From: Pelagophyceae sp. CCMP2097
Lineage: Eukaryota; Sar; Pelagophyceae
Reading direction: 5' to 3'
Length of the DNA stretch: 15,754 bases
Assembly: GCA_026770575.1 (NCBI GenBank)
Contig: MU657258.1
Coordinates: 152,547-168,300, forward strand
How positions within the stretch are numbered: position 1 is the first letter of the stretch; every line of letters begins with the position of its first letter. Below are positions 1 through 8,052 of this stretch, in pieces. Position numbers and translations under genes: made by a program. A model generated the notes under the pieces. That model made no database searches. It had not been told where the DNA came from and saw nothing but the letters and a program-made list of their open reading frames with translations.

Positions 1-135
1 GCCCATTCGCGGCATTTCCAACGGACCGCCCATTCGCGGCATTTCCAACGGACCGCCCATTCGGGGCATTTCCAACGGACCGCCCATTCGGGGCATTTCC
101 AACGGACCGCCCATCCGGGGCATTTCCAACGGACC
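1..135. repeat. 27-bp tandem repeat, five units
   Basis: Five head-to-tail 27-bp units start at 1, 28, 55, 82 and 109, followed by a decaying sixth. They differ only at one C/G site and one T/C site. Because 27 is a multiple of 3, the array keeps reading frames open on both strands. The array continues off the left edge, so its full length is unknown. There are no unique spacers, so it is a minisatellite and not a CRISPR array. Confidence 0.97.
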
Positions 136-250
136 GACAATTCGGGACCGTCGAAACGAGGAGGGGCCATTCGGGGCCGTTCCTTTGGCGAGTTGGGGCC
201 TTGTTGCGTCCATTCGGGTTTTCCGTATGCGTCCCAATCGGCATTCTTAG
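2..250 (+). CDS. possible 3' end of a repeat protein (PIRGISNGP nonapeptide repeats), partial
   Basis: The frame starting at base 2 is open from the window edge to a TAG at 248-250. It reads five copies of the nonapeptide PIRGISNGP followed by about 37 non-repetitive residues. The differences between units (CGC/CGG, ATT/ATC) are synonymous here. The minus strand reads GPLEMPRMG repeats, in which the same changes are also synonymous, so codon evidence does not choose the strand. No family is recognised. If real, this is the end of a gene convergent with the dioxygenase gene at 328. It may equally be a non-coding minisatellite. Confidence 0.22.
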   Translation, partial: PIRGISNGPPIRGISNGPPIRGISNGPPIRGISNGPPIRGISNGPTIRDRRNEEGPFGAVPLASWGLVASIRVFRMRPNRHS

Positions 251-327
251 AAACCGCCCTGAAGGAACCGCGCAGATGAACCGCCCAGCCCGTCCCGAGC
301 GACTGTTCAGAAACACGCTCCAAAGGG

Positions 328-1331
328 TCATTTGGGGGCCTCGAGACTGGCCCGTGCTTTCGGGGCGGATGCCTGCAACGTGCATTGGCGACGTTTTGTG
401 GCCCTTATGGGTTGTCCGTATTTCGGCGCGGGTTTGCCCACGTGCATGGTCCTGCGGGTGTCCCAGACGACAAAGTCGCCCGGTGCCCAATTGTGCCTCG
501 AGGCGTACGGCGCAGAGGTGCAGAAGGCACTCGGAGCCTCGACGAGGCGTTGCGCCTCCGGGACCGGTTCGCCAAAAACGTCGACGAGGCCCGAAATGCG
601 CCGCGGCGATAAAGCGCCCTTTTCGATGGGGAGCTTTTCTCGGAGCGGCTCCGGGACGTCTGCCAAAGCGGCCACGGCGGAGCAGAAGAGCGTTTCGCCG
701 ACACCAAACGGCGGTGCCTCGAGGCAGAAGATGGCACAAGCCGTCGGCCGCGTGTCGCATAAACTCTGGTCCGTCTGCCACAAAGAGCCACCTTGGGAAG
801 CGTCGGACCTGACCGGCAATGAAGCGCCGTCGTCCGCGAAGACGCGGCTCGAGGAAACCCCGCTGAGCTGGTGGACGCGGGCGTCCCCTTCCACAAGAGT
901 CTCGTAATCTCCATCGGCCGGCGATGGCTCGACCGAGCCAAAGACGGCCGAGAGGGCCACCATGTCGTCTTTATTGAAATTCAAGAGGCCGCGGAAGATC
1001 AAAAGGCCCCGCGACGCCGCAAACGCACATCGTAGAGCGTCTGCGTCGCGAGTGACGTCCAGCGCGCCAAAGACCTCGAGGCCTGCCAAAGGACGCTCTG
1101 GAAAGCCATCGCGTGCGGGCCTCTCCCAGCTGCAAAGCACGACTCTGCCATGCCGACAGGCCGCATCCTCCCAACGATCCATCTCAGAGAAGACTTTGTT
1201 GGCCCAGACCGCAAAATAGATTGCCCATCCGAGACGCGGCTCGGACCAAGCGCGCCGCCGAGCGGTTTGAATTTGAGGCCCGCAACGGCGCCGATCCAGA
1301 GCAGCGCCGCGGCGACGACCGTGCGCGGCAT
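328..1331 (-). CDS. TauD/TfdA-like Fe(II)/2-oxoglutarate-dependent dioxygenase, two exons proposed
   Basis: An uninterrupted frame runs from 1193 down to a stop at 328. Family features are an N-terminal GLLIFRGL strand, the WQTDQS segment at the place of the family's WHxD motif, and a C-terminal HNWAPGDFVVWDTRRTMHVG block carrying the distal metal His, followed by an Arg-rich end (RATKRRQCTLQ). The nearest in-frame Met is at 1182. A better start is ATG at 1331, which encodes a signal-peptide-like leader (MPRTVVAAALLWIGAVAGL). A 53-nt GT-AG intron at 1194-1246 joins it in phase 1, giving 316 residues. Oddities: the HxD His is Gln (about residue 168), and only 109 residues separate Asp170 from His279, against roughly 150 in TauD, with no obvious HPxxRTHP-like segment. 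The protein may be inactive, altered in metal binding, or encoded by a decaying gene. Members hydroxylate small molecules; the substrate cannot be inferred. Confidence 0.78.
1194..1246 (-). other. proposed intron in the dioxygenase gene
   Basis: On the minus strand this 53-nt stretch begins GTCCGAG and ends CAAAG. Removing it joins the hydrophobic leader exon (1247-1331) to the dioxygenase frame in phase 1 without a stop. Its size matches the roughly 50-nt introns of the transporter gene at 9700. No homologue was aligned, so other splice choices, or a start at 1182 with no intron, remain possible. Confidence 0.42.
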
Positions 1332-1736
1332 GAGGCCTCGGGAGCGCCGCGCCGCGCGGATCACGAGCGTATCGCCTAAAAGCCCACCGCGACTCACGCC
1401 AGCTGGAGACAGAGTTTTGTGGCCGGGAGCATTCGTTTTTTGGGCTCTCGGAGACAAACTTCTCAGAGCTGAGACGCGCGGGCGCGCATGCCCAAGCCGA
1501 AGAAGAGCGCAGAGCCCGTTCCGTATGGTACCCGCGCCCCCTCTAAGGCAAGAAGTTTGGGGTATAGAGGCCTGTGGGGAGCGCCGAGTCGACTCCCTTG
1601 AATTCAAATTTCGGCGCTCGACGGCAGCGCGCGAACGAGAGGGTCCGAAATCGCAGCTCAGAGATATGTGCTCCGGATGGCACTGTACGTGGGGCTGATA
1701 AAGAAAGATCACGAAAAGAAACCCGCCTTCGACAAC
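1332..1736. other. no gene seen upstream of the dioxygenase
   Basis: This stretch has only overlapping arginine-rich frames with no recognisable domain. It would hold the 5' UTR and promoter of the minus-strand dioxygenase. No clear TATA box or other core promoter element was found. Confidence 0.5.
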
Positions 1737-2476
1737 AGGGGACCCGTAGGGGCTACGCCCTCTGAAAGGCGCCTACTCAAGGGCGCCTACTTAAGGGCGC
1801 GTTTTGGTTTTATTGAGCGATAAACGGGTTTTCAGTACATTTTTGTCAATAGTTTTGCGCATTGGCAAGTTTATCGCACGTCCCCGCGCGGTTCCCTGGG
1901 AACCCTCTCGTGCGTTTGCTCTTAGAGGTATGGGCAAGAGGTAATGAGTCACGCTAGACTCTGTGTGGAAAATGTGTGGAAAAAGGCGAAAACTATAAGC
2001 TAGCGGCGCAGAGCAGTACATTAGGAATTTCCTAGAACACCAAAAATGGAAAAACGCGAAAGAAGCCGTTTTTGAGCCTATAGACAGGCCCCAGCGCTTG
2101 GCAATAGAGTCCAATCAACAGGTACGCTCGCCCTAAGGAAACGACGCTCTGAAGATTGATAAAATCACGAAAATCACACGCGTCCAGAGGCTGTGCTACG
2201 TAGCTGCGCCATCTGCGGCGCCTGGGCCGTCTTCGGCGGCAGCGTTACCTGCGGCGACAGCGCCGCATACGTCAGTTGCCAAATACAGCTACGCCTCTTA
2301 CGGCAAGTACGCATCCGAAAAGCTGCCTTTGGCGGCTGCGCCGCCTCTGGCGGCTTCGCCGCAGGAAGAAACTGGGCCGCTTTCGGCGGCTACTCCGCAT
2401 CAGGCGGAGGAACTGCCTTCAGTAGACGCCCTTGAGTAGGCGCCCTTCAGCCCTCTTACCCCCTACGGGGGCCCCT
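1737..2476. mobile_element. 740-bp element with about 60-bp terminal inverted repeats
   Basis: The left end (1737-1796) and the reverse complement of the right end (2417-2476) align over about 60 bp at roughly 80% identity. They share AGGGG tips, a CGTAGGGG block and the core GGCGCCTACTCAAGGGCG. The interior is an AT-richer half (1800-2160) and a GC-rich half (2190-2410) of degenerate GGCGGC/GCCGCC repeats. No transposase is encoded and no clear target duplication flanks it, so it looks like a nonautonomous or aged DNA element. A minus-strand frame of 107 codons at 1791-2114 has no recognisable feature and is not called. Confidence 0.7.
2193..2410. repeat. degenerate GGCGGC/GCCGCC-rich repeat
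   Basis: The sequence alternates GGCGG and CCGCC words every 10 to 20 bases and could form many small stem-loops. The open plus-strand frame reads Ala/Gly-rich low-complexity sequence (for example AAFGGCAASGGFAA). This is best explained by repeat composition, not by a gene. Confidence 0.6.
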
Positions 2477-2799
2477 ATATTCCACTCTGACAACGGAGCG
2501 TCTCCGCGACACTCTTCCAAGTCGTCGATTAGGGCCACTCGTGCCGCGATACTCGCTGGGGACGTCGGCTTCATGGCCCTACATATGGCGCACCAGTCGG
2601 CGCCGGTCTTATAGGCCGATTGCGTGTTTTTCATGGGCATGACGTGCCTCGTACAAACGTCGGCCAAGTTTTGGAAAGCACCAAGTCCCGAACGCCACAT
2701 TCGTTTGTGACTCTCGGGGATGTGCCTCGGTGAGTAGATCATGAAATTATGAAAGCTGCGATTTGGGCACCACTCTGAGCGCCGTGAGCGCCCCTCCAA
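2477..2799 (-). CDS. unrecognised open frame truncated by the neighbouring element
   Basis: A minus-strand frame from 2799 runs without stops to the border of the 1737-2476 element and only ends inside its terminal repeat. The predicted peptide has mixed composition with several Cys, His and Trp (such as WCAICRAMKP and LADVCTRHVM). That is less biased than the many arginine-rich shadow frames here, so it may be an exon remnant. The CxxC/HxC pattern is too sparse to call a zinc-binding domain, and no family is recognised. It could be chance. Confidence 0.2.
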
Positions 2800-3309
2800 G
2801 TGGAGACCATTTCACACTTCACCCCCGCATCTGGCCTATACGTGCCGGCGTCGAGTAAAGACGGTTCCCGCCCATAGATGAGGCCCTATACTCGGACCCC
2901 AGACCCTCCGCTCGGCGCCTGGGGCAAAGGTGCCCGCGCGCGAGGCGCCCGAAGAATGACCTCAAAATTGCCCTCGCACAAAACCGAATCCTCAAGAAAA
3001 CTCTATCTCCAGCTGGCGTGAGTTGATTGTTTGAGTAATTTTAAAAAGTGAATATCGCCTAAAAGGCTATCTCTATGTGTGAACAGGACACTCGCTGTCT
3101 GGGAGTGGCCGGCGTCCGGACGCAGTCCGAGAGCTATAGGCCGCCGCACTGTCGGAGGTGCGTTCGCCCGCTCTTTACGACGGTGCGCTCGCCCCTCCAA
3201 ATTTCGTCGACTGCTCTCTAAGGATCCCGACGAGTCACTGAGGCCCTCGCCTGACTCGGACTGTCGTCCAACGAGCAGCTCGACTCCGGCTCGAGTCGAA
3301 CGCGCGGAC
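2800..3309. other. no gene seen; possible 5' region of the MYND gene
   Basis: This stretch has only short or arginine-rich frames. The plus-strand frame that later encodes the MYND finger is open from 3079, but 3079-3309 shows no domain and is probably 5' UTR or non-coding. Confidence 0.45.
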
Positions 3310-3675
3310 ATGAGCGGATCGCCACCGCCAATCGAGATGGACCAGCCGCCGCCGGCCGTCGTCTCAAAGCCGAGCTGCGTCTGCGACGAGGCGGGCGGCA
3401 AGCACTGCACCAAGTGCATATCGCGCCACTACTGCTCCAAAAAGTGCCAGCTCGCACAGGGCCCCGCAGGGGCCGGGAGCCTATTGCCAGGCTGCCACAA
3501 TCAACCTGTTGAACGGACCGAAAGTGGTGTGTGTTTACGTTTTTACTCTCCCCTTCTCTCTCTCTCCTTTCTTCTTGGGGTCCCGGAACAGTCCACATTG
3601 GGCACGCCCGCGCTCCTTGCGCTGCCGTCAGAATCGGCTAGGAGTCTGGCCACGCGCGGTTGGGGCCCTCGTTGA
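3310..3675 (+). pseudogene. MYND-type zinc finger fragment, truncated by repeat sequence
   Basis: Translation from ATG 3310 gives a short Pro-rich leader and then a MYND-like finger: Cys23, Cys25, Cys33, Cys36, the block HYCSKKCQLA with Cys42 and Cys46. MYND domains bind two zinc ions and mediate protein contacts. The usual ending (DW, then His and Cys) is absent: after CQLA the sequence becomes GPAGAGS. At 3481 it meets the 7-bp target duplication of the next element, and the frame then runs through element sequence to a stop at 3673-3675. No GT donor lies near the break, so an intron does not easily rescue it, and no matching C-terminal half was found after 4623. The first Cys pair is spaced CxC where Cx2C is usual. 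Most likely a gene remnant or a small exon fragment. Confidence 0.6.
3481..3487. repeat. target site duplication, left copy (CTATTGC)
   Basis: This is identical to 4617-4623 and directly abuts the left terminal inverted repeat of the 3488-4616 element. Confidence 0.75.
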
Positions 3676-4616
3676 TAGGCATGCATAAGGGTTTTCGAAG
3701 CGCACGCCTCTATCGTATACATTGGATCGGCAAAGTTGGTTGCTTGGCAGCGTGAGAACTTTGCATTCCTGCCCGGGAAGTGGACAGTTTTAGGGCAGGG
3801 CGGTCGCTCACCATCCGTTGCGTCGATCCGCGCCGGAATTGTCCACTTCACACGACGCGTTTGCAAATGGGAATACATACAAAAACAGTCAATTTTAGAC
3901 ACGCCCGTTCTCCTTCCCCTGCAGCCGAAATCATATAGGAACTTGGCCACGCGCGGTCATGGTCCCCGTGGATGGGGCCGCAAAAGGGTTTTCGATTTGC
4001 GCGCCTCTATCGGCCCTAACCTGACCGACAAAGATATATTTTGGCGAGTGATAAAAAGTGCCTGGACTTGAACAGTTCCGGGTCAGATGCGTCTTACTTG
4101 AATCGAACCCCGCCCTAACTGTCCACTTCCCATCGCGCGTCGTTTTAAGAATTTATTAAATCCAAAAAGCCCTCTTATTGACATTCTACACAGAAATTCC
4201 TCTCGGTTTGCCCCTTCCGGAAGGACAAGCTAGCTTCACCGCAAACGACTCAGACAGCCCCCAGTAGTGAGCGCTGATGACGGGCGAGACGACGCCGAGG
4301 CGGGCGTCGCGGCCGGCCCCGATGGCGACCGCAACGGCGCGGTCGTATTCGCAAACGGCGCCGGGAGCGCAGCGGTCCCGACCTCGTCAGGCTCCTTTTT
4401 CGAGCCGCGCGGTCTCCGCGCCGGTCGTTTGCGCGCTGGGCCCTCCCAGCCCCTTCAGGCCGCCCATGGCGCCGCTCAACGGGTCTATGGGACGCGCATG
4501 CGCGGCGCGCCACGCGCATTCAAAAAAGTGCCCTTTTCAGGGGGAGACTAAGAGCAAACACTTCGTAAACACACACCACAAAATAATCCGTTCAACGGAT
4601 CAGTTGTGGCAGCCTA
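3488..4616. mobile_element. 1,129-bp TIR element with 7-bp target duplication, no transposase seen
   Basis: The left end starts CAGGCTGCCACAA, and the right end read in reverse starts TAGGCTGCCACAA. The two ends stay alignable for about 55 bp, including GTTGAACGGA and GGTGTGTGTTTACG. CTATTGC lies immediately outside both ends. YAG tips and a short duplication resemble hAT-type DNA transposons, but hAT duplications are normally 8 bp, so the class is inference. The interior has two related segments (3590-3735, 3888-4031), an inverted pair of GAAGTGGACA words and no transposase domain. A truncated relative lies inverted at 13829-14046. Confidence 0.82.
3590..4031 (+). repeat. two degenerate internal direct repeats
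   Basis: Segments 3590-3735 and 3888-4031 share in order CACGCCCG, TTGGCCACGCGCGGT (TCTGGCC in the first), AAGGGTTTTCGA, CGCCTCTATCG and CAAAG. They are direct, diverged duplicates inside the 3488-4616 element. Confidence 0.7.
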
Positions 4617-4623
4617 CTATTGC
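4617..4623. repeat. target site duplication, right copy (CTATTGC)
   Basis: This is identical to 3481-3487 and directly abuts the right end of the 3488-4616 element. Confidence 0.75.
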
Positions 4624-5094
4624 TATCTAAGAACTGTACCTTCCCTCTAACTGATAGTAGCCCGCCGCGGTCCCGTAAACTTTTTTATTATTATTTTCGG
4701 CGATGTATTTTATACCACCGGCAAGCCACGTGTGGTGAAAATTAGCGCGTTGGACGCGCCTTGACGCTGCGATTCCGAATCTGGTTCTCTCGTCTTAATT
4801 AACGCCTTTTGAAAAGCCTTTTGAAACCGACAGCGCCGCCCAAGCTCCGTGGACCGCGCGCCGCCAACTTCGAGGATTGCGTTTTTCCGTCCCGGCGGCC
4901 TTCCTCGCTCCACAGCGCACCGTTTTTGACGCGCCCGGGCGCGATCGACGCGCGCCGCCGCCGCGCGCTCGGCGCGACCCCCGCGCCGCCGAAGCGCGCC
5001 GCCGTCCGCGCCGCGCGCCGCGAAAACAATTTCCGTGTTGAACTCGAACAATTTCCGTGATAGCCTATCTCGTTAGTTTAAGGGATACCCTATC
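4624..5094. other. no gene seen
   Basis: An AT-rich start with a poly-T/TTA stretch near 4680-4697 gives way to a very GC-rich segment at 4830-5030. The frames in the latter, on both strands, are arginine/alanine-rich composition artefacts. No domain, RNA gene or clear repeat was found. Confidence 0.5.
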
Positions 5095-5700
5095 GCGTTA
5101 GTTAAAGGGGGGTCCGTGGGGTCTCCCCCCGGCACCCGCGAGAGTCCGGGGCCTGCTGCGTTTCCAAGCGGCGCGCCTCCGCGGGCGAGCAACCTAGAGC
5201 GCAGCGAGCCAAAGCCGGCGTCACATTTTTGAAGCGATAGGGGGCAAGCGTGGATTTGGTCAATGCGGGTATGAACTTAAAGGGGTGATCTCCCCCCGGC
5301 ACCCGCGACAGTCCGGCGCCGACGCGCTCCCAAGCGGCAGGCCTCGCCGGCCGGGCCGATAAGAGCAAGTCGGCGATTTGAAAGCGGGTAAGAAGTTTAA
5401 GGGGGGGTCCGGGGGGTCTCCCCCCGGCGCCCGCGAGAATCCGGGCCCGGCACGCCCCCAAGCGGCGCGCCGAAACGTGCGATCGAATGTCGCACAGAGC
5501 GCAGCGAGCCCTTGGCAAGCGTGGATTTGATGAATGCGGGTTACAAGTTAAAGGGGGGGTCCGGGGGGTCTCCTCCCGGCACCCGCGAGAGTCCGGGCCC
5601 GGCACGCCCCCAAGCGGCGCGCCGGAACGTGCGATCGAATGTCTCACAGAGCGCAGCGAGCCCTTCAGCGGGCGTCACGTTTGAGGAGCGGAGCGACGAG
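5095..5700. repeat. four-unit GC-rich tandem array with G6/C6 hairpins
   Basis: Four related units begin near 5100, 5277, 5397 and 5546 (spacings about 177, 120 and 149). Each carries the CCCCGGCACCCGCGA(G/C)A block, then AGTCCGG, CCCAAGCGGC and usually AGAGCGCAGCGAGCC. The last two units are closest to each other. In most units GGGGGG, TCT and CCCCCC form a strong stem with a 3-nt loop. A minus-strand frame reads repeated DSRGCRGETPRTP-like peptide, but because the spacings are not all multiples of 3 no single frame spans the array cleanly. Treated as satellite-like repeat. Confidence 0.88.
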
Positions 5701-5786
5701 GCCAACGGATGGCGGGGTACAACGGACGCCGCTAGGCGCCCGTTGGACGGAGCTGTCCGTTGGTGACTTCAACTCGACGGGAGGAT

Positions 5787-5829
5787 GGCTTACGCGGCGC
5801 GTGTCGTGGACGAGCAGGGCGTGGACAAG
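5787..5829 (+). repeat. dispersed 36-43-bp repeat, copy 1
   Basis: This copy shares CTTACGCG(G/A)CGCGTG followed by TCGTGGACGAGCAGGGC with 5904-5946, 12746-12789 and 12807-12841, all in the same orientation. The start contains the near-palindrome ACGCGNCGCGT. Confidence 0.85.
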
Positions 5830-5903
5830 CAATGACAATGAGTCCACCAGAGCCGAAGCAGATTTCCGTCTGAAAAGGGGACGCCGCGCATACCTGGAGG
5901 GTG

Positions 5904-5946
5904 ACTTACGCGACGCGTGTCGTGGACGAGCAGGGCGTGGACGAGC
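5904..5946 (+). repeat. dispersed 36-43-bp repeat, copy 2
   Basis: This is the same repeat as at 5787. Both copies are also linked to an AACTCGACGGGA word, before the first copy (5770) and after the second (5973), which suggests a local duplication. Confidence 0.85.
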
Positions 5947-5949
5947 ACA

Positions 5950-6658
5950 GTCAGACAAGGAGCCACAGAGATCAACTCGACGGGATGGGGTAAGAAAACC
6001 ACTTGATCGAAGAGGGGGGCTTCGACTATCACCGTGGGCACGACCCGTCGGAGCTACCCTTTGCCACTGCCCACTCGTTCCAGTACACGCGCCAGCAACA
6101 ACGCACCATCCGGATACCCCGTGCCGACTTTCTAGTATCCACCAGCCCCGAAGCCCGGCGACCCCTATTTCAAATAATGCGTTGATCGTTTTAAATTTTG
6201 ACCTTGCCTTAGAGTCGCTCAGGAGCTCTGTGGACAAGCTCAACGTTCTCGCCTCCCGAGTTGCTCGTGGCGGAGCACGATGCATCGTCTCGGGCGGACC
6301 GCGGCTGGCGCGGGCCGGCGGCTGGTGCTGGTAAAAGGGCCTGTCGCACGTCGGCGGCTCGTCGACCGCGTCCACTGTGTTAAAGGCGCTTGGCGTGCGC
6401 CTGGTCAAGGAGACGCTCCACGGCACTATTTAGCGGGTCGTCGACTGTGACAGCCCGACGGCTCAAGAAGGATCCTCTCCCAACTCCATCTGTTCGCAAA
6501 CGTTTTTTCCAAGGCCCTGAAAACTTCGCGACGCACCTGAAATTTTCGCGGCGGCGGTTGCTGGAGTGCGCGGTCCGGCACCGGCATTTGCGGACTTTTT
6601 AATGTTTGCCGGATTTTCAATTGGACTTGGCTGATTGGCCCCGGATTTTGGCCAAACG
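5950..6658. other. no confident gene; possible decayed exon sequence
   Basis: At 6195-6425 the plus frame reads LALESLRSSVDKLNVLASRV, then a TAA at 6331-6333, then GLSHVGGSSTASTVLKALGV and LVKETLHGTI before a TAG. This composition is more protein-like than the surroundings. A 55-nt GT-AG stretch (6330-6384) could be an intron, but it switches to a less convincing frame. No family is recognised. The rest is unremarkable. Confidence 0.3.
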
Positions 6659-6680
6659 GCAAAGTGGTTGAGCCCCCCCC
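6659..6680 (+). repeat. GGCAAAGTGG terminus, copy 1
   Basis: This copy begins GGCAAAGTGGTTGAGCCCC. Related ends occur at 7452-7476 (inverted) and 8053-8077 (direct). It is likely a transposon terminus belonging to the foldback element family that follows. Confidence 0.6.
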
Positions 6681-6775
6681 CGCGAGTTCGAGCCTGCTCG
6701 TTCACGTTTCTACTCCGCTTGGCATGCGAATTTGGCTGCTCGTCCTGTACACGCGTCGTACACGTGAATATACTT

Positions 6776-7460
6776 CCCCCCCGTATTGGATAACTTATCC
6801 ACTGGATAACTTTCTGTTGGGTCGTCCGTTTGTTTTTCCAGAGCGCGCCTGCGGGGTCCTATGATCGGCGGGGCCTTCGGGATGCACTGGGTGGCCCGCG
6901 CGCTTGCTTGCGCCAAGATTCGGAGTGTTTTTTTACTTTTCCCCTTGGGCACTTTTAGAGGATCATCATTGGTCCGCTCAAATCCGAGTAGGCGCCTCGT
7001 TTCCACTTACCAAGTAAAACCGAGTAAGGGACCGGGTGAGGAAGGCGATGTGCCAAGCCGAGTGATAGCGAGTTAGGGCGCCCTCGAGGGCCCGCGAGGC
7101 CCCGTCGACGACCATGGGCACCCAGCCGCGGCCAGCCGCGGCGAAGCACGCTTAAGCGCGCGTGACAGGAAGTCAAATACGATCCTCCCTTCCTTGCTCG
7201 GTTCCTTACTCGGTTTTACTTGGTAAGTGGAAACGAGGCGCCTACTCGGATTTGAGTGGGCCAATGGTCCTCTGAAAGTGCCCAAGGGGAAAAGTAAAAA
7301 AACACTCCGAATATCGGCGGAAGCAAGCGCGCGGGCCACCAGTGCACCCCAGAGGCCCCGCCGATCATAGGACCCCCCGTAGGCGCGCTCGAAAGAAGAA
7401 GAAAAACGGACGACCCAACGTAAAGTTATCCTGTGGATAAGTTATCCATCACTGGGGGAC
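6776..7460. mobile_element. large foldback element (long inverted repeat)
   Basis: The left arm, about 6776-7046, and the right arm, about 7188-7460, are inverted copies around 270 bp long at roughly 90% identity. They are separated by a loop of about 140 bp. The tips carry GGATAACTTATCC, itself a palindrome. Shared inner blocks include CCTATGATCGGCGGGGCC, TTCGGAGTGTTTTTTTAC and CCACTTACCAAGTAAAACCG. No transposase is present. The arms would fold into a long stem, so transcription through it would give double-stranded RNA. An outer pair of GGCAAAGTGG termini (6659, 7476) suggests the true ends may be 6659 and 7476. Confidence 0.85.
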
Positions 7461-7476
7461 ACAGCCACTTTGCCGG
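7452..7476 (-). repeat. GGCAAAGTGG terminus, copy 2 (inverted)
   Basis: Read on the minus strand it is GGCAAAGTGGCTGTGTCCCC followed by CAGT. It pairs with 8053-8077, which differs by only a few bases, and with 6659. Confidence 0.75.
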
Positions 7477-8052
7477 ATTTGACCCACCAAGGGAGAGCTT
7501 TTGGTAAACGTGGTTCAAAATTTCAGACCGGCAAAGTTAGAATAGTTTTCGGGGTTCCTGGAAATTTGAGTTTAATATTTTAACATTTTGTTAGCGGCGT
7601 TTCAAAATTTCTGACGCTTTTCGGACCTTTCATTATGCGCTCGACATTAGCAGGTCGCGCTGAGGGCCGCGCTCGCGTCTCTCGCGACGGCATGCAGCTC
7701 CGCATCGGCGGCGGCTCGCGGGCGTGGCCGTCCTTGAAGATATATATACTTTGAATCTTACTCCCAGGGATGGTAGATACTAGCAATTTCCAGAGTAAGG
7801 AAGCAGGCAGCAAGTACTAAACGGTAAGGGGTACACTGCAACCTAGTACAGCCGACGAGACGACGACGACGAGCGTCTCTCGCGACCCAGAAGAACCCGC
7901 CAAGTCGGGGCGCTGCCGAAGTGCGTGGGCCGTGACCGGCAAAGTTCAACGCCGACGAGGGTCCCTTCCAGCGGTCGGCAAAAACGGGTTTTATAAATTT
8001 GCCGCTTAGGATTTTCGGGGTCCAATTTTTGACGACGGCATATGGCGAAATG
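7477..8052. other. no gene seen; interior between two inverted GGCAAAGTGG termini
   Basis: There is no coding frame with a domain. It contains two further CCGGCAAAGTT words (about 7506 and 7937) and two similar ATTTTCGGGGT-type stretches, suggesting old repeat debris. Together with its ends (7452-8077) it could be a separate 626-bp nonautonomous element. Confidence 0.45.

Noticed and set aside
1..135. CRISPR-like array
   Set aside because: The units are contiguous with no unique spacers, and the genome is eukaryotic by its introns.
201..907. Plus-strand open frames of about 190-203 codons
   Set aside because: They are antisense to the dioxygenase gene, arginine-rich and without domain features; the minus strand carries the recognisable family motifs.
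4250..4551. Overlapping frames of about 90-117 codons on both strands
   Set aside because: The GC-rich composition opens several frames at once, and the sequences are Arg/Ala/Pro-rich with no domain. The region is internal to the 3488-4616 element.
4710..5060. Minus-strand frame of 113 codons
   Set aside because: It is arginine/alanine-rich and crosses a biased GC-rich segment; equally open frames exist on the other strand.
5665..6426. Minus-strand frame of 253 codons and plus-strand frame of 231 codons
   Set aside because: Both run through tandem and dispersed repeats (HALLVHDTRRVS is only the translated repeat) and show no domain; length is explained by GC-rich repeats.
7430..7450. TGTGGATAA, identical to a bacterial DnaA box
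   Set aside because: It lies in the tip of the foldback element next to its palindromic GGATAACTTATCC, and the window is eukaryotic; an origin is not supported.
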